A stretch of DNA of 64,000 bases from Natronoglycomyces albus (GCF_016925535.1 NZ_CP070496.1:2108001-2172000), one strand, 5' to 3'. Counted from the stretch's first letter, positions 34,531 to 44,075 are shown. A program made the numbers and translations. The notes: a model not told the origin generated them from the sequence alone.

Positions 34531-35574
34531 TCAGGAGGACACCGAGGTGATGTGCCTTGGTCTGGCTTCGGTGGCGTAGCGGCGGGCGATGACGGCTTTG
34601 GCGAGCTGAGCGAGCCGGTGAGAGGTCTCATCGATGTCGATGCAGGCGTCGGTCACGCTGACCCCGTATTCCAAGGGCTCGCCCAGGGCTTGCCGGCCCG
34701 GCCGCAAGTACGATTCGAGCATGACGCCAGCGATGCCGTTTTGGCCCTCACCCACTTGTTCGCAGACTGCCTCGACCACAGCTCCTTGACGGCGATGGTC
34801 TTTCCCGCTATTGCCGTGTGAACAATCGATAACCAAGCGCGGGTTCTGCTGTGAGCTGGAAAGTTCCAGCAGGGAGCGTTCAATGTGGGCGGTGCTGTAG
34901 TTGGGTCCATCGTCGCCACCACGCAGCACCAGGTGGGCGTTGGGGTTGCCCGCGGAGTGATAGGAGCGCAGTTCTCCTTTGGCGTCCAGGTTGAGCATGG
35001 GTTGACTGCGGCCCGCGACTGCGACCGCGTCAATGGCGGGTCCGATCGCGCCGTCGGCTCGGTTCTTCATGCCCACTGGCATCGGCAGGTCCGAGGCGAG
35101 GCGTCGGTGGACGGGAGACTCGACGGTTCGCGCGCCGATGGCGGCCCATGAGACCAATTCACTCACGTAGGGAGCCAGATACGGATCGACGAATTCGTTG
35201 GCTATGGGCAGGTCGAGGGCGGCGATGGCGGCGAACATGCGGCGGGCCAGCTCGATGCCCTCGACGGCCGATCCGGTTCCATCCAGCTGAGGGTCAAGTA
35301 GCAGGCCCGGCCATCCGTGGCGGGTGCGTGGCTTCTCCACATAAACGCGGACGACAATCAGCAGTTCGTCCGAGTGCTCGGCGGCTAGGAGTCGCAGGCG
35401 GGCCGCGTATTCGTGCATCCCTTGAGGGTCGTGCGCGGAGCAGGGTCCCACAATGGCCAATAGTCGATCGTCTCGGCCCTGCACGATGTCGCCGATAGCG
35501 CGACGGTGGGAGGTGACTCTTTCGATGAGGTCGGGGTGTTGCCCGGCCTCGGAGAGGGTGGGAACGTTGCGCAT
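34531..35574 (-). CDS. 3-deoxy-7-phosphoheptulonate (DAHP) synthase, class I
   Basis: This is a 347-residue class I DAHP synthase of the AroF/G/H type. It shows IVGPCSAHDP, VRVYVEKPRT, PVGMKNRADG and IDCSHGNSGKDHRRQ, which hold the PEP, erythrose-4-phosphate and metal ligands. It catalyses the first shikimate step. A dedicated copy inside a siderophore operon raises chorismate supply for dihydroxybenzoate. Its ATG overlaps the stop of the isochorismatase gene (TGATG), showing coupling. Whether the feedback site is altered cannot be judged here. Confidence 0.92.
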   Translation of the reverse strand: MRNVPTLSEAGQHPDLIERVTSHRRAIGDIVQGRDDRLLAIVGPCSAHDPQGMHEYAARLRLLAAEHSDELLIVVRVYVEKPRTRHGWPGLLLDPQLDGTGSAVEGIELARRMFAAIAALDLPIANEFVDPYLAPYVSELVSWAAIGARTVESPVHRRLASDLPMPVGMKNRADGAIGPAIDAVAVAGRSQPMLNLDAKGELRSYHSAGNPNAHLVLRGGDDGPNYSTAHIERSLLELSSSQQNPRLVIDCSHGNSGKDHRRQGAVVEAVCEQVGEGQNGIAGVMLESYLRPGRQALGEPLEYGVSVTDACIDIDETSHRLAQLAKAVIARRYATEARPRHITSVSS

Positions 35575-36392
35575 CACTCACCGACCAAACTGGAATGGAA
35601 TCCGCGGATAGTGGGGTCGGCGGCCAGATCGGTGAAGGATACTTCCAAACCCGCCGCTTTCCACGTCTCGATGAGGCTCATGACGCGAATGGAGTCGAGG
35701 CCCGCGTCCATCAGGTTCTCATCGTCCTCGGCGGGCTCATCCAGCAGCGCCAGCACGGCTTTACGCACGTCGTCCACGCTCGGGAGGGGGGCTGGCCCGG
35801 CCAGTTGGGCAGTCGTGGTGACAACCGAACTGGTGGCGCAGAGGTGGTCAAGGGCGCCTAGGTGGCGTTCCCGGTTGAAGTCGGCGATGGCGTCGGCGAC
35901 GACAAACGGGGCGATGCCGAGGCTGAAGGAGTCCAGGGCCGTGGCGGTGATCCCGATATGCGCGTATACACCGCTGATGACCAGCTGGTCTCGGCCTAGG
36001 GTACGCAGGTGCTCGGCAAGGTCGCTGTCGAAGTAGGCGCTGTAGCGGCGTTTGGTGATGATGTGATCATTCGGGTGTGGTTTCAATGGGTCGATAATGG
36101 CGACACGGTGGTCAGGCCCCGGCCCCCACCGGTCGCTGAGTAGCCCGCGTTCCTGCGTGGTTTGGTGCGGTGGCTGCGCGGTGTAGATGGTGGGGAGGCC
36201 CAGGGACCGTAGGCGGTTGATGTTGGCCACCAGCTGCGGGTAGCCCGCCTCTCCGTAGAAGGCCAGAAAGTATTCCTGCATATCGTGGATGAGCAGGGCG
36301 GCCCGGTGGGGATCGAATTCCCAGGACAGCTTCGGTTCGGGAAGTTCGGACGCGATCGGCAACGGGTAGGGCTGCAAGCGGGGAGGAATCAC
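35574..36392 (-). CDS. dhbB: Isochorismatase with C-terminal aryl carrier protein
   Basis: This is a 272-residue bifunctional protein like EntB/DhbB/MxcF. The isochorismatase domain (about 1-205) has LLIHDMQEYF with catalytic Asp, TKRRYSAYFDSDL and VISGVYAHIGITATA. The C-terminal aryl carrier domain (about 210-272) has LMDAGLDSIRVMSL with the phosphopantetheinyl Ser. It turns isochorismate into 2,3-dihydro-2,3-dihydroxybenzoate and then carries dihydroxybenzoate as a thioester. It starts with GTG overlapping the ligase stop. The carrier Ser is a target for the Sfp-type enzyme at 44.5 kb. Confidence 0.93.
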   Translation of the reverse strand: MIPPRLQPYPLPIASELPEPKLSWEFDPHRAALLIHDMQEYFLAFYGEAGYPQLVANINRLRSLGLPTIYTAQPPHQTTQERGLLSDRWGPGPDHRVAIIDPLKPHPNDHIITKRRYSAYFDSDLAEHLRTLGRDQLVISGVYAHIGITATALDSFSLGIAPFVVADAIADFNRERHLGALDHLCATSSVVTTTAQLAGPAPLPSVDDVRKAVLALLDEPAEDDENLMDAGLDSIRVMSLIETWKAAGLEVSFTDLAADPTIRGFHSSLVGE

Positions 36393-37951
36393 GGCCTCAT
36401 CTCTTCTCTGAGTAGTTTCTTGTCGATTTTTCCGATGGCGGTGTGGGGTAGTTCTGGGAGGAACCGCACCAGGTCGGGGATCTTGTAGTGGGCCAAGCCG
36501 CTATGGCGGACGAAGGCGCGCACGGCTTTGGCGGTGAGGTCGGGGTTGGTGGTGACACAGACGGCACAGGACCGTTGGCCGAGCCGATCATCAGGCAAGC
36601 CAATGACGGCGGCGTCCACAATGTCGGGATGGCTACGTAGCCATTGTTCGACCTCGGGCGCGGAGATCTTCTCTCCCCCGCGATTGACCTGGTCTTTGGC
36701 ACGGCCGCACACCACTAGGTTGCCGCTGGCGTTTTGACGGACGATGTCACCGGTGCGATAGAAGCCATCGGTGGTGAAAGCGGTCGCGTTGTGGTCATCG
36801 GCGCGGTAGTAGCCCCGAATCGTGTAGGGGCCACGGGTGAGAAGATGACCGGGTTCTCCCAGCGCTACAGGCTGATCAGTCTCATCCACGATGCGAATCT
36901 CGTCGGCGGGGCTCGCTGGTCGTCCCTGTGTGCGGTAAATGACCTCGTCGGTGTCGCTAAATCGCGTGTAGCAAACGAGACCCTCGGCCATACCAAAGAC
37001 TTGCTGGAGTCCGGCCCCCAAGATCTTGGGCACCTCCCGGGCGCGCTCGGAGTCGAACACGGCTCCGCCGACTTGGAGAGTTTGCAGGAACTCGGGCATC
37101 CAGCCGCGCGCTTGTGCCGCGTCCATCCACATGTTCGCCAACGCTGGCACCGCGCTAGTGAAGGTGACGCGATGGCGGTCGATGAGGTCGAAGACTGTCT
37201 CGGGGCTAGGGTCCTCCGCGTAGACGACTTGGGCTCCGGCGTAGAGGGCACCGAGTACCCCTGGGGAGGAGAGCGGGAAGTTGTGGGCTGTTGGCAATGC
37301 GCACAAGAACACGGTTTCGGAATCAAGTTCGCACACCTCGGCGGCCGCTCGCACGCTGTAGAGGTAGTCGTCGTGAGTGCGGGGAATCAGTTTTGGTACG
37401 CCAGTCGATCCGCCACTGAGCTGCATAAGAGCCAGTTCACTAGCGGTGGGCGGCTCGGGAAGGCTCGTGGGGTCGCCACTCATGGCCATCACGTCGGTCA
37501 TGGTGAAGATCTGGGCGGCGTCATTACCCACCTCGCGGGCTATGTGTTCATACTCGCCGCCACCGGGATGGATATAGGCCGCGGCTGCGGTGTGGCGGCA
37601 GAAGTAGCCGATCTCGACCTTGCGGTGAGCTGGCAGAGCGCACACTGGCACGACCCCGAGGCGAAATAGTGCGAACATCAGGATCAGGTATTGGCAGGTG
37701 TTCTGAGCTTGGACGACGGCGATATCGCCGCGCCGGAGGCCGTTCTCGTACAGTCCGGAGGCCACTAGCAGGGCGTTTTCGCGTAGTTGGGCGTAGGTGA
37801 GGGTGCGGATGGAGTCGACAGCGGCCACTTGGTCTGGCTGGGATGCGACCCGTTGGTCGAGAAGGTCGACAAAGGTCAGTCCGGACCAATAGCCATCTTT
37901 GCGGTATCGGTCAGCGAATTCATCCGGCCACGGTGTGAATGGAGCGTCCAT
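36389..37951 (-). CDS. dhbE: 2,3-dihydroxybenzoate-AMP ligase
   Basis: This is a 520-residue stand-alone aryl adenylation enzyme of the EntE/DhbE family. The N-terminus FADRYRKDGYWSGLTF is characteristic. It has the P-loop-like LSGGSTGVPKLIPRTHDDYL, a QQVFGMAEGLVCYTR segment and a C-terminal GRAKDQVNRGGEKI hinge. It activates 2,3-dihydroxybenzoate as the acyl-AMP and loads the carrier domain of the neighbouring isochorismatase. Its ATG, with GGAAAGG upstream, lies 32 bases inside the end of the isochorismate synthase gene. Confidence 0.94.
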   Translation of the reverse strand: MDAPFTPWPDEFADRYRKDGYWSGLTFVDLLDQRVASQPDQVAAVDSIRTLTYAQLRENALLVASGLYENGLRRGDIAVVQAQNTCQYLILMFALFRLGVVPVCALPAHRKVEIGYFCRHTAAAAYIHPGGGEYEHIAREVGNDAAQIFTMTDVMAMSGDPTSLPEPPTASELALMQLSGGSTGVPKLIPRTHDDYLYSVRAAAEVCELDSETVFLCALPTAHNFPLSSPGVLGALYAGAQVVYAEDPSPETVFDLIDRHRVTFTSAVPALANMWMDAAQARGWMPEFLQTLQVGGAVFDSERAREVPKILGAGLQQVFGMAEGLVCYTRFSDTDEVIYRTQGRPASPADEIRIVDETDQPVALGEPGHLLTRGPYTIRGYYRADDHNATAFTTDGFYRTGDIVRQNASGNLVVCGRAKDQVNRGGEKISAPEVEQWLRSHPDIVDAAVIGLPDDRLGQRSCAVCVTTNPDLTAKAVRAFVRHSGLAHYKIPDLVRFLPELPHTAIGKIDKKLLREEMRP

Positions 37952-39071
37952 TGTCTACCTTTCCAGTGTAGTGGCTCAGTACGCCTTGCATGGTGGCGAG
38001 TTTGGCGTCGGTTTCGGCCAATTCGGACTCTGGCGTCGAGCCCTCGACGACTCCGGCCCCGGCATAGAGGCGAACGGTGGTAGCGGTGGCTTCGGCACAG
38101 CGGATGGTGACGGCCCACTGTCCATTGCCACGCGCGTCGGACCAGCCGACCATGCCGGTGTAAAAGCCACGGTCATAGCCTTCGAGGTCGTCGATGACGG
38201 CACGGGCGGTCGCCGTGGGAGTGCCGCATACGGCCGGGGTCGGGTGCAGGGCGTGGGCCAAAGCCAGGGCTGGGGGCGCGTCGGGTAGCAATCGGCCGGT
38301 GATGACGGTGCCTAGGTGCAGCATGCGGGAGGCTGCGACCACGGAGGGAGCGGTGGGGACGGAAAGTTCACGGCAGTATGGCGCCAACGCGGTGGCGATG
38401 GTGTCGACGACGAAAGCGTGTTCGCGACGGTCCTTGTCGGATTCCATAAGGTCGAGTCCGCGAGTGGTGTCCACATGCGGGTCACCTGAACGCGGCCGGG
38501 AGCCAGCCAGCGGCAAAGCCCGCACGGTATCGCCTTTGCGAGAAATCAGCAGTTCGGGGCTGGCACCCAGGAGCGTGCGTCGCTCGGGCAACTCGCAAGC
38601 GAACACATAGCCGTCACTTTGCTGGTGGCGCAGTATGCGCAGAGTCTGGGGAACGTCGAGGGGGCGTTGCAGTGGCACCTCGACGCTGCGGGTGAGCACG
38701 ACCTTGTCGAGCTGTCGGGCATGAATACTGCCAAGGGCGGCGGCGACCGACTTCTCATACTCTTGTGGAGAGGGGACACATTCCCCGACGCCAGATTGTG
38801 GGCCAGTGACGGCCAGTGGCTGGCCTTCCAAGGCACTGGCCCATTGATAGGACTCAGGGACGACCAGGTGTGCCTGGGCGGTATCGGAGAACGGCACTGC
38901 CCCGACCAGGATTTCGTTTGGCCCCAGAGATTTCAGTACGGCGTGGGCGCGCATCCCGGCGTCGCCGCTGCGTCCTGGCAAGGTCACGGAGTGGCCGGTG
39001 GCGACTAGCGAGGCGTCCTTTGTTCCGAAGAAGAACGACTGTCCGATCGCATAGCCATCGACTGGGTGCAT
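37920..39071 (-). CDS. dhbC: Isochorismate synthase
   Basis: This is a 383-residue chorismate-utilising enzyme. It shows LDKVVLTRSVEV, PLAGSRPRSGD, ESDKDRREHAFVVDTI and, near the C-terminus, HPTPAVCGTPTATA and FYTGMVGWSD, all family-defining. It isomerises chorismate to isochorismate with magnesium, opening the dihydroxybenzoate branch. AGGAGC precedes the ATG. A gap of about 140 bases separates it from the dehydrogenase gene upstream; no terminator is seen there, so one operon from 39955 leftward is likely. Confidence 0.93.
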   Translation of the reverse strand: MHPVDGYAIGQSFFFGTKDASLVATGHSVTLPGRSGDAGMRAHAVLKSLGPNEILVGAVPFSDTAQAHLVVPESYQWASALEGQPLAVTGPQSGVGECVPSPQEYEKSVAAALGSIHARQLDKVVLTRSVEVPLQRPLDVPQTLRILRHQQSDGYVFACELPERRTLLGASPELLISRKGDTVRALPLAGSRPRSGDPHVDTTRGLDLMESDKDRREHAFVVDTIATALAPYCRELSVPTAPSVVAASRMLHLGTVITGRLLPDAPPALALAHALHPTPAVCGTPTATARAVIDDLEGYDRGFYTGMVGWSDARGNGQWAVTIRCAEATATTVRLYAGAGVVEGSTPESELAETDAKLATMQGVLSHYTGKVDNGRSIHTVAG

Positions 39072-39211
39072 GGTTGCTCCTGGTTGGGTGGGGTAAGGAG
39101 GAAGTTTCGAGGTGATGACCGCTCAGGGCATCTGCTTTGTGCCGCTGGGAATCGAGTGCGGCCGAGGCCTGCTCAGTGGGAGGAGTGGAGGATGGTTGGC
39201 CGAGGAGCACC

Positions 39212-39955
39212 TCAGCGCAACGAGGCGCCGCCATCGACGGTGAGTTCTTGCATGGTGATGTGTCTGGCCTGTTCGGAAGCCAGATAGACCACCGCGTCGG
39301 CGATATCATCGGGCGTGGCAATGCGCCGGAGGGGGATGCCCAAGCGGTGCTGGGATAGGTTCCCCTCGATGAGGGAGGTGGCACCTTTTCCGGCCAACAA
39401 GTCCTGCAGCATGGGTGTGTCGGTCGAACCGGGTGCGACGACATTGCATCTAATCCCATGAGCGGCCAGCTCTAGACCGAAACAGCGCGTCAGGTGTGCG
39501 GCCGCGGCTTTGCTGGCGGCGTACGCTCCCAAGTCCATGCGTGGGACCAATGCGGCGTTGGAGGCGACGGTGACGATCGCCCCTGCCTTTCGTTGGGCCA
39601 TTCGAGAGCCCACGGCGCGTGTCACGTAGAAGACACCAGTGGCGTTGACCGCCTGCGTCTTTTCCCAATCGGCGTCGGTCATGTCCAAGAGCGAACCCGG
39701 CCGCAGGATGCCCGCGCAATTGACGAGGGTGACTATCTTCCCAAGTTCGGATTCGATGACCTCGACCGCGTTGTCGACGGCTACCGAGTCGGTGACGTCC
39801 ACGTGATAGCCGTGTGGCAGCCCCACAATCTCAGGGTCGAGGTCGCAGGCCGCCACGCACTGCCCGGCCGAGCGAAACGCGGCGGTAACGGCTGCTCCGA
39901 TGCCCGATTGCGCCCCGGTCACCATTACCACTGTGCGGTTCTCGTGCACGGTCAT
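39212..39955 (-). CDS. dhbA: 2,3-dihydro-2,3-dihydroxybenzoate dehydrogenase
   Basis: This is a 247-residue SDR of the EntA/DhbA group. The cofactor motif is VTGAQSGIGAAV, followed by VNCAGILRPG, a catalytic Ser in VASNAALVPR (ASN variant), and YAASK. The segment STDTPMLQDLLAG is common in EntA-type enzymes. It oxidises the dihydrodiol to 2,3-dihydroxybenzoate with NAD+. It is the first gene after the iron box at 40013-40031 and so should head the iron-controlled biosynthetic operon. Confidence 0.9.
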   Translation of the reverse strand: MTVHENRTVVMVTGAQSGIGAAVTAAFRSAGQCVAACDLDPEIVGLPHGYHVDVTDSVAVDNAVEVIESELGKIVTLVNCAGILRPGSLLDMTDADWEKTQAVNATGVFYVTRAVGSRMAQRKAGAIVTVASNAALVPRMDLGAYAASKAAAAHLTRCFGLELAAHGIRCNVVAPGSTDTPMLQDLLAGKGATSLIEGNLSQHRLGIPLRRIATPDDIADAVVYLASEQARHITMQELTVDGGASLR

Positions 39956-40012
39956 TGCGCCTCCTAGTAATCAAATCAGGGCGGTGCGGCGATTGCGCCA
40001 CCCCATTGAATC

Positions 40013-40031
40013 TTAGGTTAGGCTAACCTAA
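40013..40031. promoter_or_regulatory. Iron box (DtxR/IdeR operator) of the biosynthetic operon
   Basis: TTAGGTTAGGCTAACCTAA is a perfect 19-bp palindrome identical to the DtxR/IdeR consensus. It lies 58 bases upstream of the dehydrogenase ATG and one base after the stop codon of the importer ATPase gene. Iron-loaded IdeR/DtxR should repress the operon here. Confidence 0.93.
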
Positions 40032-40032
40032 A

Positions 40033-40803
40033 TCACTTCGGGATGACAACCGGTACGCCATCAGATGGGGCGAGGACCACATCTGACTCCACCTCGTACA
40101 GTTCGCGCACCAGATCCGTTGTGACAACAGCACTTGGGGACCCTTTGGCAACGACGAGCCCCTCCTTCATCGCCACCACGATGTCGGCATACCGGGCAGC
40201 GGCAACCAGATCGTGGAGGACCATAATCGCGGTGCGGCCATGGTCAGCCGCAGCCCTGATCAACTCCAACACCTCCACGGCATGCCCCAGATCCAGCGCA
40301 CTAGTGGGCTCGTCCAACGCCAGTAGCGGCGTCTCTTGCGCCAGGGACATCGCCAGCCAACAACGTTGCCGCTGCCCGCCTGAGAGCGTCTCCAACGGGC
40401 GATCGGCCAGCGCCACTACCCCAGTGTCGACCATGGCCCGGTACACGGCCTCGTCATCAGACTGCGACCACTGCCGCAGTAGCCCTTGGTGGGGATGCCT
40501 GCCAAATGAGATCAAGTGCCGCACCGTTATCGCCTCGGGGGCCAAGGGGGATTGCGGCAAGAGCGCGATCCGGTGGGCCACTTCTCGTGGCTTGAGCGAC
40601 CACACGTCGTCGCCTCGCATGAGAATCCTGCCGGAGTCAGGCTTGTGCAAGCGGGCGATCGTCTTCAACAATGTGGACTTTCCACAACCGTTGGGCCCCA
40701 CAATGGCCACGATCGAACCCTCGGGCACCTCCAGACTCACGCCCCGCACCGCTGGCACCCCGGGAAAGGAGGCCACCACATCGACTACTTCCAGTTCCAC
40801 CAC
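40033..40803 (-). CDS. Ferric siderophore ABC transporter, ATP-binding protein
   Basis: This is a 256-residue FecE/FepC-type ATPase. It has Walker A GPNGCGKST, signature LSGGQRQRCWLAMSLAQ, Walker B LLALDEPTSALD and H-loop MVLHDLVAAARYAD. It powers uptake of the ferric siderophore through the two permeases directly upstream. Its stop codon lies one base from the next operon's iron box. Confidence 0.92.
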   Translation of the reverse strand: MVELEVVDVVASFPGVPAVRGVSLEVPEGSIVAIVGPNGCGKSTLLKTIARLHKPDSGRILMRGDDVWSLKPREVAHRIALLPQSPLAPEAITVRHLISFGRHPHQGLLRQWSQSDDEAVYRAMVDTGVVALADRPLETLSGGQRQRCWLAMSLAQETPLLALDEPTSALDLGHAVEVLELIRAAADHGRTAIMVLHDLVAAARYADIVVAMKEGLVVAKGSPSAVVTTDLVRELYEVESDVVLAPSDGVPVVIPK

Positions 40804-40804
40804 T

Positions 40805-41875
40805 TCAGACCTTTCGCGTCAACAAGACCCACAACAAGAACGGACCGCCCAACAGACTGGTTAGGACGCCAACGGGCACCTCTGCGGCCCCCACGACCCG
40901 ACCGAGTGTGTCGCATAGCGTCACCAGAGCCGCCCCACTCAGCGCGGACACCAACAGCGGTACTCCACGCGGCCCGGCTAGGCGGCTGGCGATGATGGGG
41001 GCGGCCAAGGCGATAAAGGCAATCGGGCCTCCCACGCCGACTCCCAGGCCCGCCAAACCGACTGCCACGATCAAGGCGGCGAAGCGGACCCGATTCAGGG
41101 GAACCCCCAGGGTTGTTGGCACCTCCTCCCCCAGCCGGGACAGGTTCAACCGGCGTGCCACCGCCAAGGCCACGGGCAACAGCACCGCCAGACCGATTGC
41201 CACTGGCAGGGCCGATGAATAGTCCCTGCCGTTGAGATAGCCCAAAGACCAGGTGTAGAGGCTACGGGCGGCATCAAGGTCTTGGCGAGCCAGAGTCAGC
41301 TGCACCAGCGAATCGAGCATGACGGCCACCCCGATGCCGACTACGAGGACGCGGTACCCCGTGGTGCCCATACTTCCCGCGGCCGCCACCACAATCGCGG
41401 CGGCGACTGCGGCCCCCGCTGGGCCAGCCCACCAGGCGCCAATTGCCGCCGCGGAGGAAGCAATCGCGACAAGCAACACGCCAGCCACAGCCCCGTCGTT
41501 AACGCCGATGATGTCGGGGGTGGCAAGCCGGTTGCGCGCCAATGTTTGAATCAAACAGCCCGCGACCCCGAGCGCGGCTCCAGCAGCAGCGCCCGCTGCG
41601 AATCGCGGTAGTCGCAATACCTGCACAATCTGTGTCTGGACTTGTGTGCCTTCGCCGAAGAGGGCTTTCACAGCCGTGAAACCCGTGGTCTCACCGGAAC
41701 CCACCGCCACTGACAAGCATGCCGAGACGAACAAGAGTAGCCCCAGGCCAACCACAGCGGCACTGGCGCGTTTGGAAACGAGGAAAGAATACGAACCAGC
41801 CCGCACAGTCCACACGTCCGGATGCAAGTGGTGGCGATTTAGCCCGGTGCTCAGTTCAGGCATAGGATGCGTCAT
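40805..41875 (-). CDS. FecCD family iron-siderophore permease 2
   Basis: This is a 356-residue permease with about nine to ten helices. It has the FecCD motifs LPRFAAGAAAGAALGVAGCLIQTLARN and a late GLGVGVGGPIAFIALAAPIIASRL (each part shorter than a full helix pair). The N-terminal ~35 residues precede the first helix and are polar. It starts directly at the preceding stop codon and ends one base before the ATPase start, so the importer genes are tightly packed. Confidence 0.9.
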   Translation of the reverse strand: MTHPMPELSTGLNRHHLHPDVWTVRAGSYSFLVSKRASAAVVGLGLLLFVSACLSVAVGSGETTGFTAVKALFGEGTQVQTQIVQVLRLPRFAAGAAAGAALGVAGCLIQTLARNRLATPDIIGVNDGAVAGVLLVAIASSAAAIGAWWAGPAGAAVAAAIVVAAAGSMGTTGYRVLVVGIGVAVMLDSLVQLTLARQDLDAARSLYTWSLGYLNGRDYSSALPVAIGLAVLLPVALAVARRLNLSRLGEEVPTTLGVPLNRVRFAALIVAVGLAGLGVGVGGPIAFIALAAPIIASRLAGPRGVPLLVSALSGAALVTLCDTLGRVVGAAEVPVGVLTSLLGGPFLLWVLLTRKV

Positions 41876-42952
41876 TCAGTGTCCTCCAGGTCGACGCAGG
41901 GTCATCATGCCGCGCGAACGAGCGATCACAATGAGCAACGGCCCGCCGATAACGGCGAGGATGACTCCAGCCGGGGCCTCATAGGGGCGAATAATCACGC
42001 GGGCCCCGATATCGGCCAGGATCAACACGCATCCGCCGATCCATCCGGCCAACAGCAGTTGCACACTGAACTTTTCCGGCTCGATGCGGCGTGCGACGAA
42101 GGCGGCCAGCAACCCCAAGAACGCGATCGGACCGCACAAGGCCACGGCGGCACCGGCCAGACAGGTGACAGCCATGATCGCCACCACCCGGGTGGTGGCG
42201 GGCCGGTGCCCCAATGCGGTGGCGACGTCGTCTCCCAGAGCTAGTGCCCCGGTGGGCCGAGCGAATATCAACGCCAAGGCGATGCCGAGGGCGAAGATCG
42301 GGAGCACGGCCAGAAATTCCCCGGTGGATATTCCCGATAGCGAGCCCAAGATCCAGTAGCGGTAACGATCGTAGGAGACGTCCGAGGAGGTCAATAGGAA
42401 CGAGGTCGCGCCGCGGAAGGTGGCCGCTAGCGCGACTCCGGCCAAGACCAAATGCAACGGGGTGAGTTTGTTCTTGGTCGATGAGGCGATCGCCACAACG
42501 ATAAGTGAGGCTCCGAGAGCTCCTAGTAGCGCCGCGACGATGGAGGCGGAGGAGGAATCAACTCCGAAGAGGCTGATGAGCGCGACGACTCCCAAAGCGG
42601 CTCCGGCGTTGACGCCCATGAGCCCGGGGTCAGCCAGTGGGTTACGCGTGATCGATTGGAGGAGGCATCCGGCGATGCCCAATGCCGCGCCCGCGCTAAG
42701 AGCTACTAGGGTGCGCGGCAGGCGCAGAGTGGTCATCACCATATGGAGGTGGTCGTTGGCGCGGGCCTCTGCGTTGCCGAGCAGGAACTTCGCTGACTGC
42801 CAGATTCCGTGTTCACCACCGCCGATGACCATGGATGCGGCTAGGAGGAACGCCAGGCTCAACAGCGGCACCCACACTGACATGGCTGAACGCTTCTTCA
42901 GGGGTGTGCGCGTTGGCTGCTTCGGCGGCAGAGTTGCCGATGCATTTTTCAT
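41876..42952 (-). CDS. FecCD family iron-siderophore permease 1
   Basis: This is a 358-residue permease with the FecCD pattern (TLRLPRTLVALSAGAALGIA, then GCLLQSITRNPLADPGLMGV, and LCGPIAFLGLLAAFVARRIE). It pairs with the next gene to form the membrane channel. The ATG overlaps the first base of the iron box at 42952-42970. Unless translation starts further in, the mRNA would be nearly leaderless and operator and start codon coincide. Confidence 0.9.
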   Translation of the reverse strand: MKNASATLPPKQPTRTPLKKRSAMSVWVPLLSLAFLLAASMVIGGGEHGIWQSAKFLLGNAEARANDHLHMVMTTLRLPRTLVALSAGAALGIAGCLLQSITRNPLADPGLMGVNAGAALGVVALISLFGVDSSSASIVAALLGALGASLIVVAIASSTKNKLTPLHLVLAGVALAATFRGATSFLLTSSDVSYDRYRYWILGSLSGISTGEFLAVLPIFALGIALALIFARPTGALALGDDVATALGHRPATTRVVAIMAVTCLAGAAVALCGPIAFLGLLAAFVARRIEPEKFSVQLLLAGWIGGCVLILADIGARVIIRPYEAPAGVILAVIGGPLLIVIARSRGMMTLRRPGGH

Positions 42953-42970
42953 TAGGCTAGGCTAACCTAA
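42952..42970. promoter_or_regulatory. Iron box (DtxR/IdeR operator) of the importer genes
   Basis: TTAGGCTAGGCTAACCTAA has one mismatch from a perfect palindrome. It abuts the leftward permease ATG and lies about 155 bases upstream of the rightward binding-protein gene, so it could serve both directions. Confidence 0.88.
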
Positions 42971-43123
42971 CGAAATCAGCGGGCCCGGTCGCCCACCACA
43001 GACGTTCTCAGATTCACTCCTGAGCATGTAGGCGGTAATACTGCCAGCATTTTCGCTTGCACCGCAACGGCTGTCACCACATTCGCGCCGGGCTCGACCC
43101 TGTCAGAAAAGAGAGATGTACCT

Positions 43124-44071
43124 ATGTCCTGGTCAATGACGAGCCGAGTGTTCTCGGTCACGGCGGTGGGGATTCTCGCCCTCTCCGCATGTGGGTCCGA
43201 CAACGGCGACGACAACTCCAGCGTTGAAGCCGATACGCGCACCATCACCGACGCGCAAGGCACCGAGGTTGACGTACCCACCAACCCCGAACGAGTCGTG
43301 GCGCTTTCCGAACAAGATCTCGACGCGATGCTCGCGCTGGACTTGAAACCTATCGGGACCGTCAACGGGCGCGGCCAAAACACACCCCCCGCCTACCTGG
43401 AGGACGCCGCCGACATCGACATCGTCGGCAACATCGGAGAGATTTCCCTGGACTCGGTCCTAGAACTCGAACCCGACCTCGTGCTCTTCGGCGCCTCTCA
43501 CGACCAAGAAGTTCTCGACCAGGTACGGGAGCTAGTTCCTGCCACAGTCGTGACCTACGAACTTGACGCCGACTGGAAGAGTGCGTTCCTAGGCACAGCC
43601 GAGGCGCTCAACGCCACCGACGCGGCTCAAGCGTGGCTCCAGGAGTACCAAGAAACCGCCGACACCGTTGCCGCCGGGCTCGGTGATGAGGCTGGAGCCG
43701 AGGTCAGCCTCATTCGATGGAGCCCCGATGGGCCGTCCATCATGCACGAAGGCGCCTTCGCGAGTCTGGTTATTCAAGACTTGGGGCTCAACCGCCCCGA
43801 AACCCAGCACATTGACGGATTCTCACACTCCGACCCGCTCAGCCTCGAAAACCTCTCCCAGATCGATGCTGACTGGCTCTTCGTCGGCACCCTCGTTCCA
43901 GGCAGTGACGAAGCGCTACAAGAGGCCCGAAACACCCCCGCCTTTGCCCAACTCGACGTTGTGGACAACGACCGATTCATCGAAGTCGACGGCACACTGT
44001 GGACCTCGCGCGGCGGGCCCATCGCCGCCGAACAGATCACCACCGAAATCGCCCAACACTTGGGAGGGTAA
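43124..44071 (+). CDS. Iron-siderophore ABC transporter substrate-binding lipoprotein
   Basis: This is a 315-residue FepB/FhuD-type binding protein. The signal peptide ends in a lipobox (ILALSACGSD). The body has the TroA/BtuF fold pattern: PERVVALSEQDLDAMLALDL, then LELEPDLVLFG and a C-terminal FIEVDGTLWTSRGGP. It should capture the ferric siderophore outside the membrane and hand it to the two FecCD permeases transcribed divergently. GAGAGATG lies upstream of the ATG at 43124; a second ATG at 43136 is possible. Confidence 0.9.
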   Translation: MSWSMTSRVFSVTAVGILALSACGSDNGDDNSSVEADTRTITDAQGTEVDVPTNPERVVALSEQDLDAMLALDLKPIGTVNGRGQNTPPAYLEDAADIDIVGNIGEISLDSVLELEPDLVLFGASHDQEVLDQVRELVPATVVTYELDADWKSAFLGTAEALNATDAAQAWLQEYQETADTVAAGLGDEAGAEVSLIRWSPDGPSIMHEGAFASLVIQDLGLNRPETQHIDGFSHSDPLSLENLSQIDADWLFVGTLVPGSDEALQEARNTPAFAQLDVVDNDRFIEVDGTLWTSRGGPIAAEQITTEIAQHLGG

Positions 44072-44075
44072 ACAC

